Part shown: piece after piece, positions 8,580 through 18,400 of the stretch
Numbering within the stretch: position 1 is the first letter of the stretch
How the letters are laid out: every line of letters starts with the position of its first letter
From: Hypsibius dujardini
Taxonomy: Eukaryota; Tardigrada; Eutardigrada; Parachela; Hypsibiidae
Direction: 5' to 3'
NCBI GenBank assembly: GCA_001579985.1
Contig: LRSR01001952.1
Coordinates: 1 to 38,547 of the forward strand
DNA length: 38,547 nt
The notes under the pieces: generated by a model
What the model was told of the DNA's origin: nothing
Database searches by the model: none
What the model saw: only the letters and a program-made list of their open reading frames with translations
Translations under genes and position numbers: made by a program

Positions 8580-8849
8580 GTAGTATAGTAGTATAGTAGT
8601 AGAGTAGTATAGTAGTAGAGTAGTAGAGTAGTATAGTAGTATAGTAGTAGAGTAGTATAGTAGTATAGTAGTATAGTAGTATAGTAGTAGAGTAGTATAG
8701 TAGTAGAGTAGTATAGTAGTATAGTAGTATAGTAGCATAGTAGCATAGTAGTATAGTAGTAGAGTAGTATAGTAGTAGAGTAGTATAGTAGTATAGTAGT
8801 AGAGTAGTAGAGTAGTATAGTAGTATAGTAGTATAGTAGTATAGTAGTA
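8580..8849 (+). repeat. TAGTA(T/G)AG microsatellite, about 34 copies
   Basis: An 8-base unit TAGTATAG alternates irregularly with TAGTAGAG for about 270 bases, starting at the base after the LTR. The apparent long reading frames on the - strand here are products of this repeat. Confidence 0.95.
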
Positions 8850-10177
8850 CATTTACAATTACATATCCCTCCCGAAAAAAAACTATCCAAAATACAGTTA
8901 CATTTACTGTCTCAAATACCGTCCCATATTGCGTAAAAAAGTAGCTTGTAACCCTTTTTAGTCCCTGGAGTAAAAAAGGTGACCGAACGGAATACCATTT
9001 ATGGCACTAATTTTAATGGGACTTCGAAGTTTTTTCAGAGTATGTTTGAAAAGTCTAAGAATGGAAAAAATCTTGTCGGTTTTAATAGTTTTGTTAAGCA
9101 CAGAGTTTCTCATGGTGAATGTCATTGTTCCAATTATTGTGAGTCTCTGCTAGCTCAGCTGCATGTGAGCAGAACGATTGTTCAATTCCCAGACAGGTAC
9201 TTTTGTTCTCATCCCTAGAGGCCGGTTGGTCATGCCAAATGATGCCAAATCATTTCGTGGTCAAGTAGGGTGCCTTTCGGCAAGACTGATCACTGGTCAA
9301 CCAAGTGCCGCTCAGTTCAGAACTGTAGTTGTTTTTGCATCCAATTTTGGAGTGTAATTATGGATTCATTTTGGTATGGACAAAAAGATAGTTCGTCAAA
9401 TTGTAACGTACCGTATTCCCCCGATCTCAAGGGAAACTTTTTTGCCCTAGCAGTTAATTTGATCCACCCCGGATCTTATCTGTTCATCATCGTTTGCTAT
9501 TGTTTACCTACAATCAATCAATCAACTGATCAAATTTGTGCGTCAAGAAATCCCGCTTACTCAATCAATCAATCGCTGCCCAGTTGCGCTTAAATTTCAA
9601 CTAATCACGACACAGTGAATCCCATTGAACAGTCAACCGATGACTGGAGGGGGCGGGGCTTAACTGTCCCTTGAGATCGGGGGAATACGGTACCGCGGTA
9701 CCGTTTTGAGAAGCATAAAAGATTTTAAAGTTCGAATGAATTTCATTTTTTTCGCCAGGGTATATTGCTGAAGTATATTCTATAAATTCACGGCCATGTT
9801 TCTGACTGACGATATTGAACTGAACTGACGATATCCGCAATCAGACGTCGTTTACAATGTATGCGGAAAATGGTTGAAATATCCATTGCTTATTCCTTAT
9901 TTCCTGTTCGTTAATAAGCGTCAAGTTTTGAGTCCCATTAACAAAACCTCGACGCCTGATTCCTTAACAAATCTCCATAATCTAATAATGTTGTACGGTA
10001 CTCTGTACAATAATATTTTCCGGAGGGACAGACAGGCTAATTCGTTTACTGAAGTGAATTAATTATACACGTAGCAAATAGTATGCTGCTTTGAAAACGT
10101 GTCTATAAATAAAGTACTTGCAGACTCGCATGTTGACACTGTTAACTTCCGGTTAATTTCCGGCGTTTAATTTGCAG
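8850..10177. other. Non-coding stretch, probable receptor intron, with one foldback
   Basis: No coding exon is recognisable. I searched for a TM3 exon ending in a DR codon pair before a GT donor and found none with hydrophobic coding potential. If the receptor exons further right belong to a complete gene, this stretch is intron. It contains the inverted repeat described separately. Confidence 0.5.
9408..9693. repeat. Foldback with perfect 26-base inverted arms
   Basis: Bases 9408-9433 and 9668-9693 are exact reverse complements (arm starts GTACCGTATTCC), separated by 234 bases. Next to the right arm on the inner side lies AGGGGGCGGGGCTTA (9648-9662). No clear target duplication is visible, so MITE status is likely but unproven. 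Confidence 0.8.
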
Positions 10178-10387
10178 ATACTTTGAATTTTCCCGTCCAA
10201 TTGAGAAAGCCCACGTTTGGTGGGTGCGCCGTCGCCGGTCCATTTTGATCGGGATAGCCTGGCTGCTGGCTAGTTTATTCTCACTTCCTCAGCTATTTGT
10301 CTTCTTCCACCAGGAGGTCATGCCGGGTGTCCACGACTGTTGGGCTACCTTTGTCGTCGAATGGGGTTCCAAGGCCCATGTCTCATG
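10178..10387 (+). CDS. GPCR exon: DRY end, ICL2, TM4, ECL2
   Basis: Acceptor TTTAATTTGCAG precedes 10178; the exon begins with the last base of an Arg codon and then Tyr (DRY). It encodes a basic ICL2 (WWVRRRR), TM4 and DCWATFVVEWGS. It ends TG before donor GTAATG, splitting a Trp codon (phase 2). Confidence 0.83.
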
Positions 10388-12392
10388 GTAATGGTCGCAC
10401 AAGGGAGGAATTTCAACGTCCACACCCACAATCTATTCGATAGATATTTTTTCAATATAATCCCTGCATCGATGATGATTTTCGTTTTATATATATATAT
10501 ATATAAATAAATATTTTTAGAAATAAGTTCGTCAAATATATTTTGATGCCATCCTAACCCAAATTCAATTTCTAATCTATTAAAATCAACCAAAAACAAA
10601 TACTATGTTAGGGGGCGGGGTTATAGCAAGTTCCCATAAGGGCACTCATAAATTTGCACGCTGTTGGAGTAATAGCCCCGCCCCCTGACCTCTAAGAAAC
10701 ATCCGGTTGATGCTGATTGATTTGAAGTTGAATTCGAATTGGGAATGCATCAAAGTATGTTTGATGAAATCATTTTTAAGAAGTGACATTTTTACAATGA
10801 AACTCAAAGGAAGTGCTTGCTTTCTTTCAGTGTGTTCTTCAAAATATAAAATTATGCCGAAAAAAACTCAATCATAATAAATACAGGGCTATAAAATTAA
10901 AAAATTAAAAATAATCGCTTCTCCCATTGCCTTAACATCCGTTATTATTTTTTCTCGGTTGTGCAGGTTCGCCGTCAGTATTTTCATCATCCCGACAAGT
11001 ATTCTGACTGCTACTTTTGCTCGCGCGATTTGGACCGGCTTGAAACTCCACAGGCATGATGCAAATGGTTCGTTTGGGAAGCGAATGACACAAACAGATA
11101 CATCCTCACAAAGGCAGACGAGACCGTTCATCCGAAACAAAAAGGAACAAAAACAAAAGAAACAAAGGAACAAAAGGAACAAAAGGAACAAAAAGAGAGG
11201 GAACTAAATTCATGTTACGTGCACTGTAGCAGGAAGCCTCCAGCCGGACGACAGCGCGTCCCTGGAGGGGCGATCACATACTAACCTTACCCAGGACCCT
11301 CAGGAGTATGTCGGCCACTCCTACTCAGAACTATCACCCGGTATCGCTCGCCGATTAAATATCAGGAACAAACTGTTGCGAGGTAACGAAATCGCTCTTT
11401 CAGAGGCGCGTTTAGATCAACAGGGAGTGGCCGCCCAAACAAATCTCCTGAGGGCGCCCCTGAGGGCCCAGCAGGGGTCTCGACAATTGGAATTGCCATT
11501 CAATCCAAAATTTTATTCTCAACAAAAAATATATTTCAGATTGAAGTAAATATTAAACACTTATCGTAATAAATATCTAAAACAGAATAAATGTTAAAAT
11601 AAAATTATATTAATTACATATGCTTTATTTATCATCTATTTATTTACTTATACCCTAAATGTATGTTTTGTCATAAATAAAATTCTAAACCGAATGGCAG
11701 TTCCAGGGGTCCAGATCCCCGTTGGACCCTCAAGGGCGCCCTCAGGGGAGTCGCTTGCCACCCTCTGGTAATCGTGACGCGCCTCTGTCAATCAACTCTT
11801 TGCCCAAGTAGGCGAATAAAGACTTGTCTTTATTACTCTTTACCATATGATCGCTCAATGCATTACAGGGCCTGGTTTCTCGTATTAGTTACATGTTTAT
11901 TTGTCATATCAGAGAAGTTGATTGCGGCCTTCATCGTCTGCTACATCTGCTGTTGGACGCCCTTCATCTCTCTGCTTCTCTACACGACCTTCCACCCCAC
12001 CCGGAGGGTGAACGTGTCGACATTCACCATCCTGACCTTCCTCACTAAACTCCACATCTGTGCGAACCCTTGGTAAATCTACCTTCTCATATGCGCATTC
12101 GATTTCAAGAGTGTAGATCAACTCAAAAAATGGTCTTGCCTTTTCAAGGTTCTATAAATCTTGCCTTTTCAAGGTTCTTTAAAGTCAGTTCGATTGGTTT
12201 TCCAACAGGATTTATCTGGTCTTTGTGGTGGTCAAGATCGGGAGGTACGCCAGGGGCGGTAGCGGTCGGAACTGGATGGGAACCCTGGAAGAGCAAGACT
12301 TGGTCACGTCCTCCGGTCTCAACACGGAGATGGACCTTCAGGAACCAAGAACTGGGCGCGTATGGCACCGGGAGGAGTTCGGTCGAGGCTGA
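10178..12392 (+). CDS. Vasopressin/oxytocin-type GPCR, TM4 to C terminus (5 exons)
   Basis: The product is a family A G-protein-coupled receptor in the plasma membrane that would bind a nonapeptide hormone. Exons are 10178-10387, 10967-11067, 11230-11382, 11913-12072 and 12209-12392; every junction keeps the frame, and together they encode about 268 residues. The first exon completes the DRY motif (an intron splits R) and carries TM4 with IAWLL and SLPQLF, then ECL2 with DCWATF and the conserved TM3-partner Cys. TM5 follows, then a Ser/Gln-rich ICL3, TM6 with CCWTPF, TM7 with ANPWIY and a short tail. DCWA, W-G..HVSW and NPWIY are typical of vasopressin/oxytocin receptors. TM1-TM3 exons are absent and expected left of base 1. 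The tail after NPWIY lacks an obvious helix-8 pattern. The second-intron donor is weak; the other junctions are good. Confidence 0.8.
10610..10686. repeat. GC-box inverted repeat in a GPCR intron
   Basis: AGGGGGCGGGGTTAT (10610-10624) and ATAGCCCCGCCCCCT (10672-10686) are reverse complements except for one base, with a 47-base loop. Related AGGGGGCGGGGCTTA occurs at 9648-9662 and AGGGGGCGGAGC near 30253, so it may be the end of a dispersed small element. Confidence 0.6.
10967..11067 (+). CDS. GPCR exon: TM5
   Basis: Acceptor TTTTTTCTCGGTTGTGCAG is strong. The first G completes the split Trp, giving HVSW followed by FAVSIFIIPTSILTA, a TM5 with its conserved Pro. The donor at 11068 (GTTCGT) is weak and was chosen because its phase 1 matches the next exon; if it is skipped the frame runs to a TAA at 11205. 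Confidence 0.65.
11230..11382 (+). CDS. GPCR exon: third intracellular loop
   Basis: The exon follows a TAGCAG tandem acceptor (NAGNAG), so a one-codon difference is possible. It is open, polar, and ends with an ARRLNIRNKLL stretch typical of the ICL3/TM6 border. The donor GTAACG at 11383 is good and in phase 1. The polypyrimidine tract before the exon is poor, so the left border is tentative. Confidence 0.6.
11401..11787. mobile_element. MITE-like element (hAT-type ends) in a GPCR intron
   Basis: The ends CAGAGGCGCG (11401-11410) and CGCGCCTCTG (11778-11787) are exact inverted repeats. Further in, CCTGAGGGCGCC and the 50 bases after it match the reverse complement of the right side well, up to TGCCATTC/GAATGGCA near 11495 and 11697. 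The core is AT-rich. Ends starting CAGAGGC resemble hAT termini, which make 8-base target duplications; none is visible here, so the element is old or the class is wrong. It carries no coding frame. Confidence 0.7.
11913..12072 (+). CDS. GPCR exon: TM6 and TM7 up to NPW
   Basis: Acceptor TTTATTTGTCATATCAG is clear. With the preceding G it reads REKLIAAFIVCYICCWTPF, the TM6 core with the CWxP motif, then TM7 to ANPW. The last Trp codon is split TG/G by donor GTAAAT at 12073, phase 2. Confidence 0.85.
12134..12183 (+). repeat. Two 25-base tandem copies inside the last GPCR intron
   Basis: TCTTGCCTTTTCAAGGTTCT starts at 12134 and again at 12159 (period 25). Each copy contains the near-palindrome CTTGCCTTTTCAAG. 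The duplication makes up over a third of the 136-base intron. Confidence 0.9.
12209..12392 (+). CDS. GPCR last exon: end of TM7 and C-terminal tail
   Basis: Acceptor TTGGTTTTCCAACAG. The exon completes NPW and continues IYLVFVVVKIGRYARGG, then a 45-residue polar tail, ending TGA at 12390-12392. The continuation of NPxxY across the intron is the proof of this junction. Confidence 0.83.
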
Positions 12393-12671
12393 TCTTACTG
12401 CGGTGTGACTCGAATCGACTCTCGAAAACTACTCACCGGAGTTTAACGGATGCCGATTTCGATTCCAAATTGAATTCTGGATGGAAAATGGGCAAGATAA
12501 AAATGTTGCTCTTTTAAGCCGATAATGTTGCAAGAACAGGGAAGGTAATGGAAAAAGCCGGTGTGTCGTATTGTAGAACCCTGGAATGTGTTTCTTCACA
12601 TGTAAAAACGTTTTTCAACCTGCCGACTAAGAATGGCAAAAGTAAACTAGACGAAACTAATTTTACGACGT

Positions 12672-12677
12672 AATAAA
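12672..12677 (+). terminator. Polyadenylation signal candidate for the GPCR gene
   Basis: AATAAA, 280 bases after the receptor stop codon. Cleavage would fall at about 12690-12705. Confidence 0.5.
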
Positions 12678-12713
12678 CGAAACTTTTTTTAAACTACAAT
12701 GTAGACTAAACGT

Positions 12714-12719
12714 TTTATT
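12714..12719 (-). terminator. Polyadenylation signal candidate for the Ig gene
   Basis: AATAAA on the - strand (TTTATT on +), about 1270 bases after the Ig stop codon. It is the first such hexamer I found downstream of that stop. Confidence 0.4.
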
Positions 12720-13711
12720 TATTAAAGAAGATAAGCTAATAATTTTTAAAAAATAATTTTTAGTTAATTACTAAACCAGTTAGTTAATTTTTTTTCGCTA
12801 TACCTACTGACGACTGGGCAGGTGAAAAGGCCATTTGCACCTAATTTTTGCTTATAGCCGCTGTGTTAATTTGCCAACGAAGAAGAGCGGAAGTCATGGA
12901 GATCGATAAAAAAACAGGACACGGAACTTGCAAAATCAGGAAGCGCACTAGAAAAAATCAAGACTCAGCACCGACAGACGCATAAAGCGGCTACCAGACA
13001 CATATGTACTGTATATATTGTATACAAGTATAAAGGTGCGCGTGCGCGGGGTGCGCGTGCGCCACATGCGAAATCAAAGAAACAAAAGAGCGAGGATGTT
13101 ATAAAAGCGCAGAAGCATCAACAAAAGTCACCGATCCCGTCTTCGGACAAGGATGCTGCGGGTACGCGGTGATGGCTTTGGGGTGGGAAATATCTCGCCG
13201 CTGATGCGGCTGCTGCGGATGCTGTGGATGCTGCTGGAGCCGCCCGTTCACGCCCATCCCCGTCACGGAGTAGCCTTGTGGCTTTTTACACGATAAATCT
13301 GTATGCAGGAGAAAAGAAACAGAAAAACAAAAAGCATACGTCAAAACACACAAACGGAATGATGAAATCTGCAATACATTAGGCGAGCGCATTTTACAGA
13401 TAAATCACAGTGTGTTTGATGAGATCGCCCGGAGAAGAGAGAGAAAGGACAGAGAAAGGACAGAAAAGGACTAAGAAAGGTTATGAGCTATTTTAAAGAC
13501 CAAAAGAGCGTTCGGTTAAATGGAGACAGAAAGTGTGAAATTAATGGGAGAAATTGAAAAGGCAGTTGGGCAAAAATTTAAAAAGCTGCATGTTTATATC
13601 AACAGGTGAATGCATATTATATAAATATATTTATATATGTATGAAGAAAGATGTAAAGAAGCCACCACGGAAACTTTGGGATGAGAGAAAGAGATAGAGA
13701 GAGAACGGGAG

Positions 13712-13740
13712 AGATGGTTGAGAGAGAGAGAGAGAGAGAG
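13712..13740 (+). repeat. GA dinucleotide repeat
   Basis: An uninterrupted run of about 14 GA units. Confidence 0.9.
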
Positions 13741-13985
13741 ATCAGGTGGTGCGCTGAAGGTCGCTGTTAGAGTTCACTGTAAGGGAGAAGAATGAGGAAA
13801 CGGTAAAAAAAGGTACCCTACAAAAGGAGAAAGATACGAAACAGATGGCGCCACCATCAGACACAGAGAACCCGGAGAAAGAAGAGAAAGTTCCCGGAAG
13901 GAGAAGGTGAGAAAAACATGAAAGAGGAGCACAGTGCAGTGTAAGGAGCGAGAGATCGGTGTGGCATTCATTCATTCATTGTGGA

Positions 13986-14167
13986 TCATGCGTGTGCATT
14001 GGAAGTGGGAGTCACACTGGGTGAGGGGTCAATTTTGGTATGACCTTTATTGCTGTGCCGGACAGCGAAGTAGATGACGGCTCCGATGACGGCCACACCA
14101 GCCAGGCAGCCGATCACGATGCCGGTGATTTGAGCTCCAGTCAGCGATTGCGCTGGAATCGGGGAAC
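13986..14167 (-). CDS. Ig gene exon 7: stem, transmembrane helix, tail and stop
   Basis: Acceptor CTTCTTTCTTCGTTGCAG is strong. It encodes SPIPAQSLTGAQ, the helix ITGIVIGCLAGVAVIGAVIY, and the tail RHSNKGHTKIDPSPS onward, ending TGA at 13988-13986. Confidence 0.85.
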
Positions 14168-14766
14168 CTGCAACGAAGAAAGAAGAGCACATTTATATAT
14201 ATATATATATATATACGTATTTAAGGACAATGGCAAATTAACTGCGCTCATTCAACGTGCGTTGTAGGGGTTGAATAATGTAGATACAAGGTAAAAATGG
14301 GAAGGAGAAAAGGAGCCAGGGGAGAAAATAGGGCAACAGACGGCTTGGAAAGTTAATTTTGCAGTTATTAGCCGCCATCATTTGATACGGGATGGCACAT
14401 ATACTGTCTCGCCTCCTGAGGACTGTCATTCGACCCGTGCATAGGTTAATCAATAATAAGCGGGAGATATGCAATGAACGGTGGACGAGGCGACCCTGTC
14501 ATCATTAGCGCCGCTTGGGGATTGATCGGAAGCGGAACGACGCCGCCGCCGGACGATATCACAGTACCGTCCCACGCTGCGTTACCGTATGTTGCGGAGA
14601 TATTAAATGTGGAGTGACCTAAATTACTGCACTTATGTTAATTATAAGTTTGTCTATTCTCCTGTGCTGTCGAGCAAAATTGAGGTACGGGAGGTCCAAT
14701 ACGGGCTTGCACGGGCAAACAGACAGACAGACAAACAGATAGACAGACAGGCAGACAGGCAGACGA

Positions 14767-14797
<31 letters not shown>

Positions 14798-15417
14798 GGC
14801 AGGCAGGCAGGCAGATCGTCAGCCAGCCAAAACGAGATAAATAAGAATTTAAATTATTACCCGCTTGATGGCACATCAAAGTCTGTCAAAAACCAAGCAA
14901 ACAGTGAGCTTAATGACCGTCCGCTCGCGAACTGACACCTCGTCCGGCTTAAATTGGGTGTGGGAGGCAAGCAACATCGACAGAATGAAGTAAACGAGAC
15001 CTGACAAACTGGACTTGACTCAAAAATCCATCAGCTTCGTGTATACCGTGGTGGAAGTGATGGTCAATAGCGCGCCGTCAGACAAAACCAACGCTGATTA
15101 CCCCAACATCACAGGGTCCCAGAACGGCGTTTTCGCACTTTGGTACACTTATTTCTAATTTGATTTGTCTGCACCGATTAACCCACAACCGTCTGCCTGT
15201 TTAAAGTTGAGAATAGTAATGGGCTAATTAGGTCAAGTTATTTTCGGAGTGAATTAGCGTTGATCTGTCTGATCACGTGTTTGTCTCTTTGCCTGCCGGT
15301 TTGTCTGCCTGTCTTTCTGACCAGAAATTATTTGACTGTTTGCCTGTCTGTCCGTTTATTTGTCTCTTTGCCTGCTTGTCTGTTCAGCTGACTATCTACT
15401 GTGCCTGTCAATACGTG

Positions 15418-15458
<41 letters not shown>

Positions 15459-18400
15459 GTCTCTCTATCTATCTGTTCGTTTATTTGTCTGTCTGTCTGT
15501 CTGTCTTTCTGTCTATATCTCTGTAATTGTCATGAAATTCGATGCCTACAGAAAGTTCAGCAGCCATTTGTCTGGGAAACGATTTCGAATGAATGGCTCA
15601 CTTATACTGCTATTTTTACTTGATTGAATACGGGTATAAAAGGGCGCATCATCAACACAACACATAGACTCAGACACAGACAGCCCTGCAATCCGTCAAC
15701 TTTGACCTTGTAATGCCACAGTCCGACACAAAGTGAGCTGTGATAAACGGCCACGCTAATTTGCCCAGATACAATGGTGCAATACGGCCTGTCAAACCAC
15801 ACACACCACACCGCTCCGCAGCTCGTATAATGCGCAACAAAAAATACTCGTACTCGCTCCGAGAGTGAGATTCAGACTGACATTCATCAGATGTGTGTTT
15901 TTTCAATGCTTGTTTTTGATAGTTCCTTTCTCTCGCATCACTCCATCCGGCTATTCGGCGAGCATGATCGCGACATAAACGATCCGACGAGAGGCATTCA
16001 ACACATGAGAAAAATCTGACCCGCTCATCAAGGTGCTATTCAAGCAATAAAAAAAGTGAAATCTATGGACTGACCTAATTTTACTTAAAATATCTACTCA
16101 GATTTACCAAAAATGTTCACAGAATTTTTAAACTGAAAGATAATAAGTTTTATATTTTTTGTTTATTTCAGTTTTTTTAGTAATTTTTTTGCATAGGTTT
16201 TTAGGCCTAAATATAATATATTTCCTATTTGTATTTAGCATGCACTTATGTTTTCTGAATTTTTCATTTAAATTTAATAAATTCATAGTGATGGATGACC
16301 ACTTGAAAAGGAAAGAATGCTAAGTAGGAGCAGCCTCCGCCGTTAGGCAAGGTCAAGAGGTTATGAGACCTTTCGTTGATACTCTCTTTAACGAGCTAAG
16401 CAGATGCGAGAGAGATGCGATCCTCCGATTCATGCCGTTTGATTTAATGCACGATTCAAAGTTTATGGCGATTTCAGATCACTGGATGGGAAATTTAAAG
16501 AAGACACATGCGCTGGAGGGAAGATGAGTTATACGTATGGGTGGTATCATTCGGCAGATGCTCCGTCGCGTCATCCTCGCGGATATGTGTATTTATCAAT
16601 TGAGAAATGTTCATCGTGAGAAGGACGGGGAGAAATGAGATAACATAATAAATCCGCTTTTAAAATTGATTGTCAAGCACCCCGCAAGCCCCAGTGTCTG
16701 TCTGTGTGTCTGTGTGTCTGTATTCTGTATGTAGTAGTGTCTGTGGAGTAATGGATGCTGGCACTTAACGACACAAGGGCTTGCATGTCCAGATATTCAA
16801 ATATCGCTCTAAGCTGACACTTATGTGTTGTTCTGGTGGGTCCGTCGCCGTCATCGTGCGTCCGTTTTTGGCGCGCACGACGAAAACACATTGCCAAGCT
16901 CCTGGCTATCGGGTACACTACATATACCGTAGAGTCCTCAACCACTTGGTGCCAGTTTTTAATGACCCTCCGTATATTATGACTGCAGGGTAGCACAGTG
17001 TGTGCAGGCATAATATACGGTTGATCTAAAAATTGGCACCAAATGGTCGAGACTCTAGACATAGTCTCACACTCGGTCAACTCATTTTTCCAATGCAGTT
17101 TGCTTTGCGTTGTGTGTGTTTGTGTGTGTGTCTGTCTGTGGTGCTCGAACGTCTGTCTTAAATTTACTTTTGGTCAATATTTGGGAGTTTTTTTTTAAAT
17201 CGTTAATATTTTTTTAATCATATATTAATCGGCGCTACATTTGCCGTACTTGTCTAGAGACTATCTCTGCCTGAACGTCCGTCGTGTGCAGTCTGTCTGT
17301 CTCTGCTTGAATGTCTGTCTGATTGCCTGTTTGCCTGCTACTCTAATATATGCGTGACTGCCTTTCCGTCTGTCCGAGAGCTGGTCCACTGGTTGCTGCC
17401 TGAGTGTCTGTCTAATGTCTGAATGCGTGCCCAATGTCTGTCTGGATGCCTGTCTAACCTGGTATGTCTGTTTATGATCTGCTTGGACTTTGGGGAGGGG
17501 GATTCTTCATTTAACGCCTTTGACTGTCGCTGCCTGAACAGAATAAACATCTCTGGATCACATGTATAAATATGTTACGACACAATATCATCATGCAAAG
17601 TCAATAAATACATAATCTAACCTTTGCGTATTCACATGATAATTTAATTAAGCTCTTGTCTACACTTTCAAATTTTCCCATTAATTTTGATGTCTTTCCC
17701 GGAAACGCTGTCCGTTCACGTCGTGGGCATGCACGGCATGACCTCCATGCACCAGATCTATGTCCGTTGTCCCCTCCCCCCTCAGATCGTCAACCCCGAC
17801 CCCCGCGTATCAACCTCCAATACACACCGGTAGCAGCCTTGATATATAATAAGTCAGTCACTCATACCCGGCCCTTATCAAGAACACACACACAATCCCA
17901 AGAAAGCCCCCTCGATCAAAAGTATCAAGGTACCTCGAGCTCGTGTGTATACGTAACATGCACTCGCACAAAGTATCTCTCTGTTATGATTTTCTACACC
18001 CATATTCCAGTCGAACGAAATCTAATCGCTCTTGCGTCTGGAAAATGCATTATAATCTTAACAACTCTCCCTTTGCGTGACCTCCATCGCTCGCTCTCCT
18101 TTCTGCCGATTCACATCGACCTAAAATCACGCCATCCGTGTGTCCGGCGAGTTCGCGGACGCCTCCACGAATGGATAGTCATGTAGATAGTCAAGTCCCG
18201 CACTTTTCAGAAAACCGTACGATGCCCCATATATTTTGATACAAGGATGCGGGGGGGGGGATGAAGAGCTCGAACTAAGCAACAACCCAACAACCCCCTC
18301 TTATCCCAAAGTCCTTCCCCCCCCCTCTGTTCAACGTCGTGACTAATGCAGCCACTAAAGGTCCCTCTTGACACGGCACACTCGCACGCTCGCCGGGTAA

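Larger units (their letters stand above)
12393..13985. other. Convergent 3' region between the two genes
   Basis: This holds the 3' untranslated parts of both genes. It has an AT-rich section (12660-12800), alternating purine-pyrimidine GTGCGCGTGCGC copies at about 13036-13066, and a GA repeat at 13712-13740. Short open frames here look random. Confidence 0.5.

Noticed and set aside
8426-8890. Long - strand frames rich in Leu, Tyr and Thr
   Set aside because: They arise from the TAGTAKAG microsatellite.
9164-9200. GACAG before GTACTT as a possible TM3 exon end (DR)
   Set aside because: The upstream frame is not hydrophobic and has no TM3 features.
12071-12082. In-frame TAA directly after NPW of the receptor, looking like a pseudogene lesion
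   Set aside because: GTAAAT at 12073 is a splice donor; the exon at 12209 continues with IY in the right phase, so the stop lies in an intron.
14994-15158. 54-codon + frame with coding-like composition (SISFVYTVVEVMVNSAP)
   Set aside because: Short, no clear acceptor, ends in a plain stop and no family recognised; it could be an exon fossil but is not supported.
17656-18186. 176-codon open frame on +
   Set aside because: No ATG context, domain or splice partner, low-complexity composition, and it lies antisense in an Ig intron.
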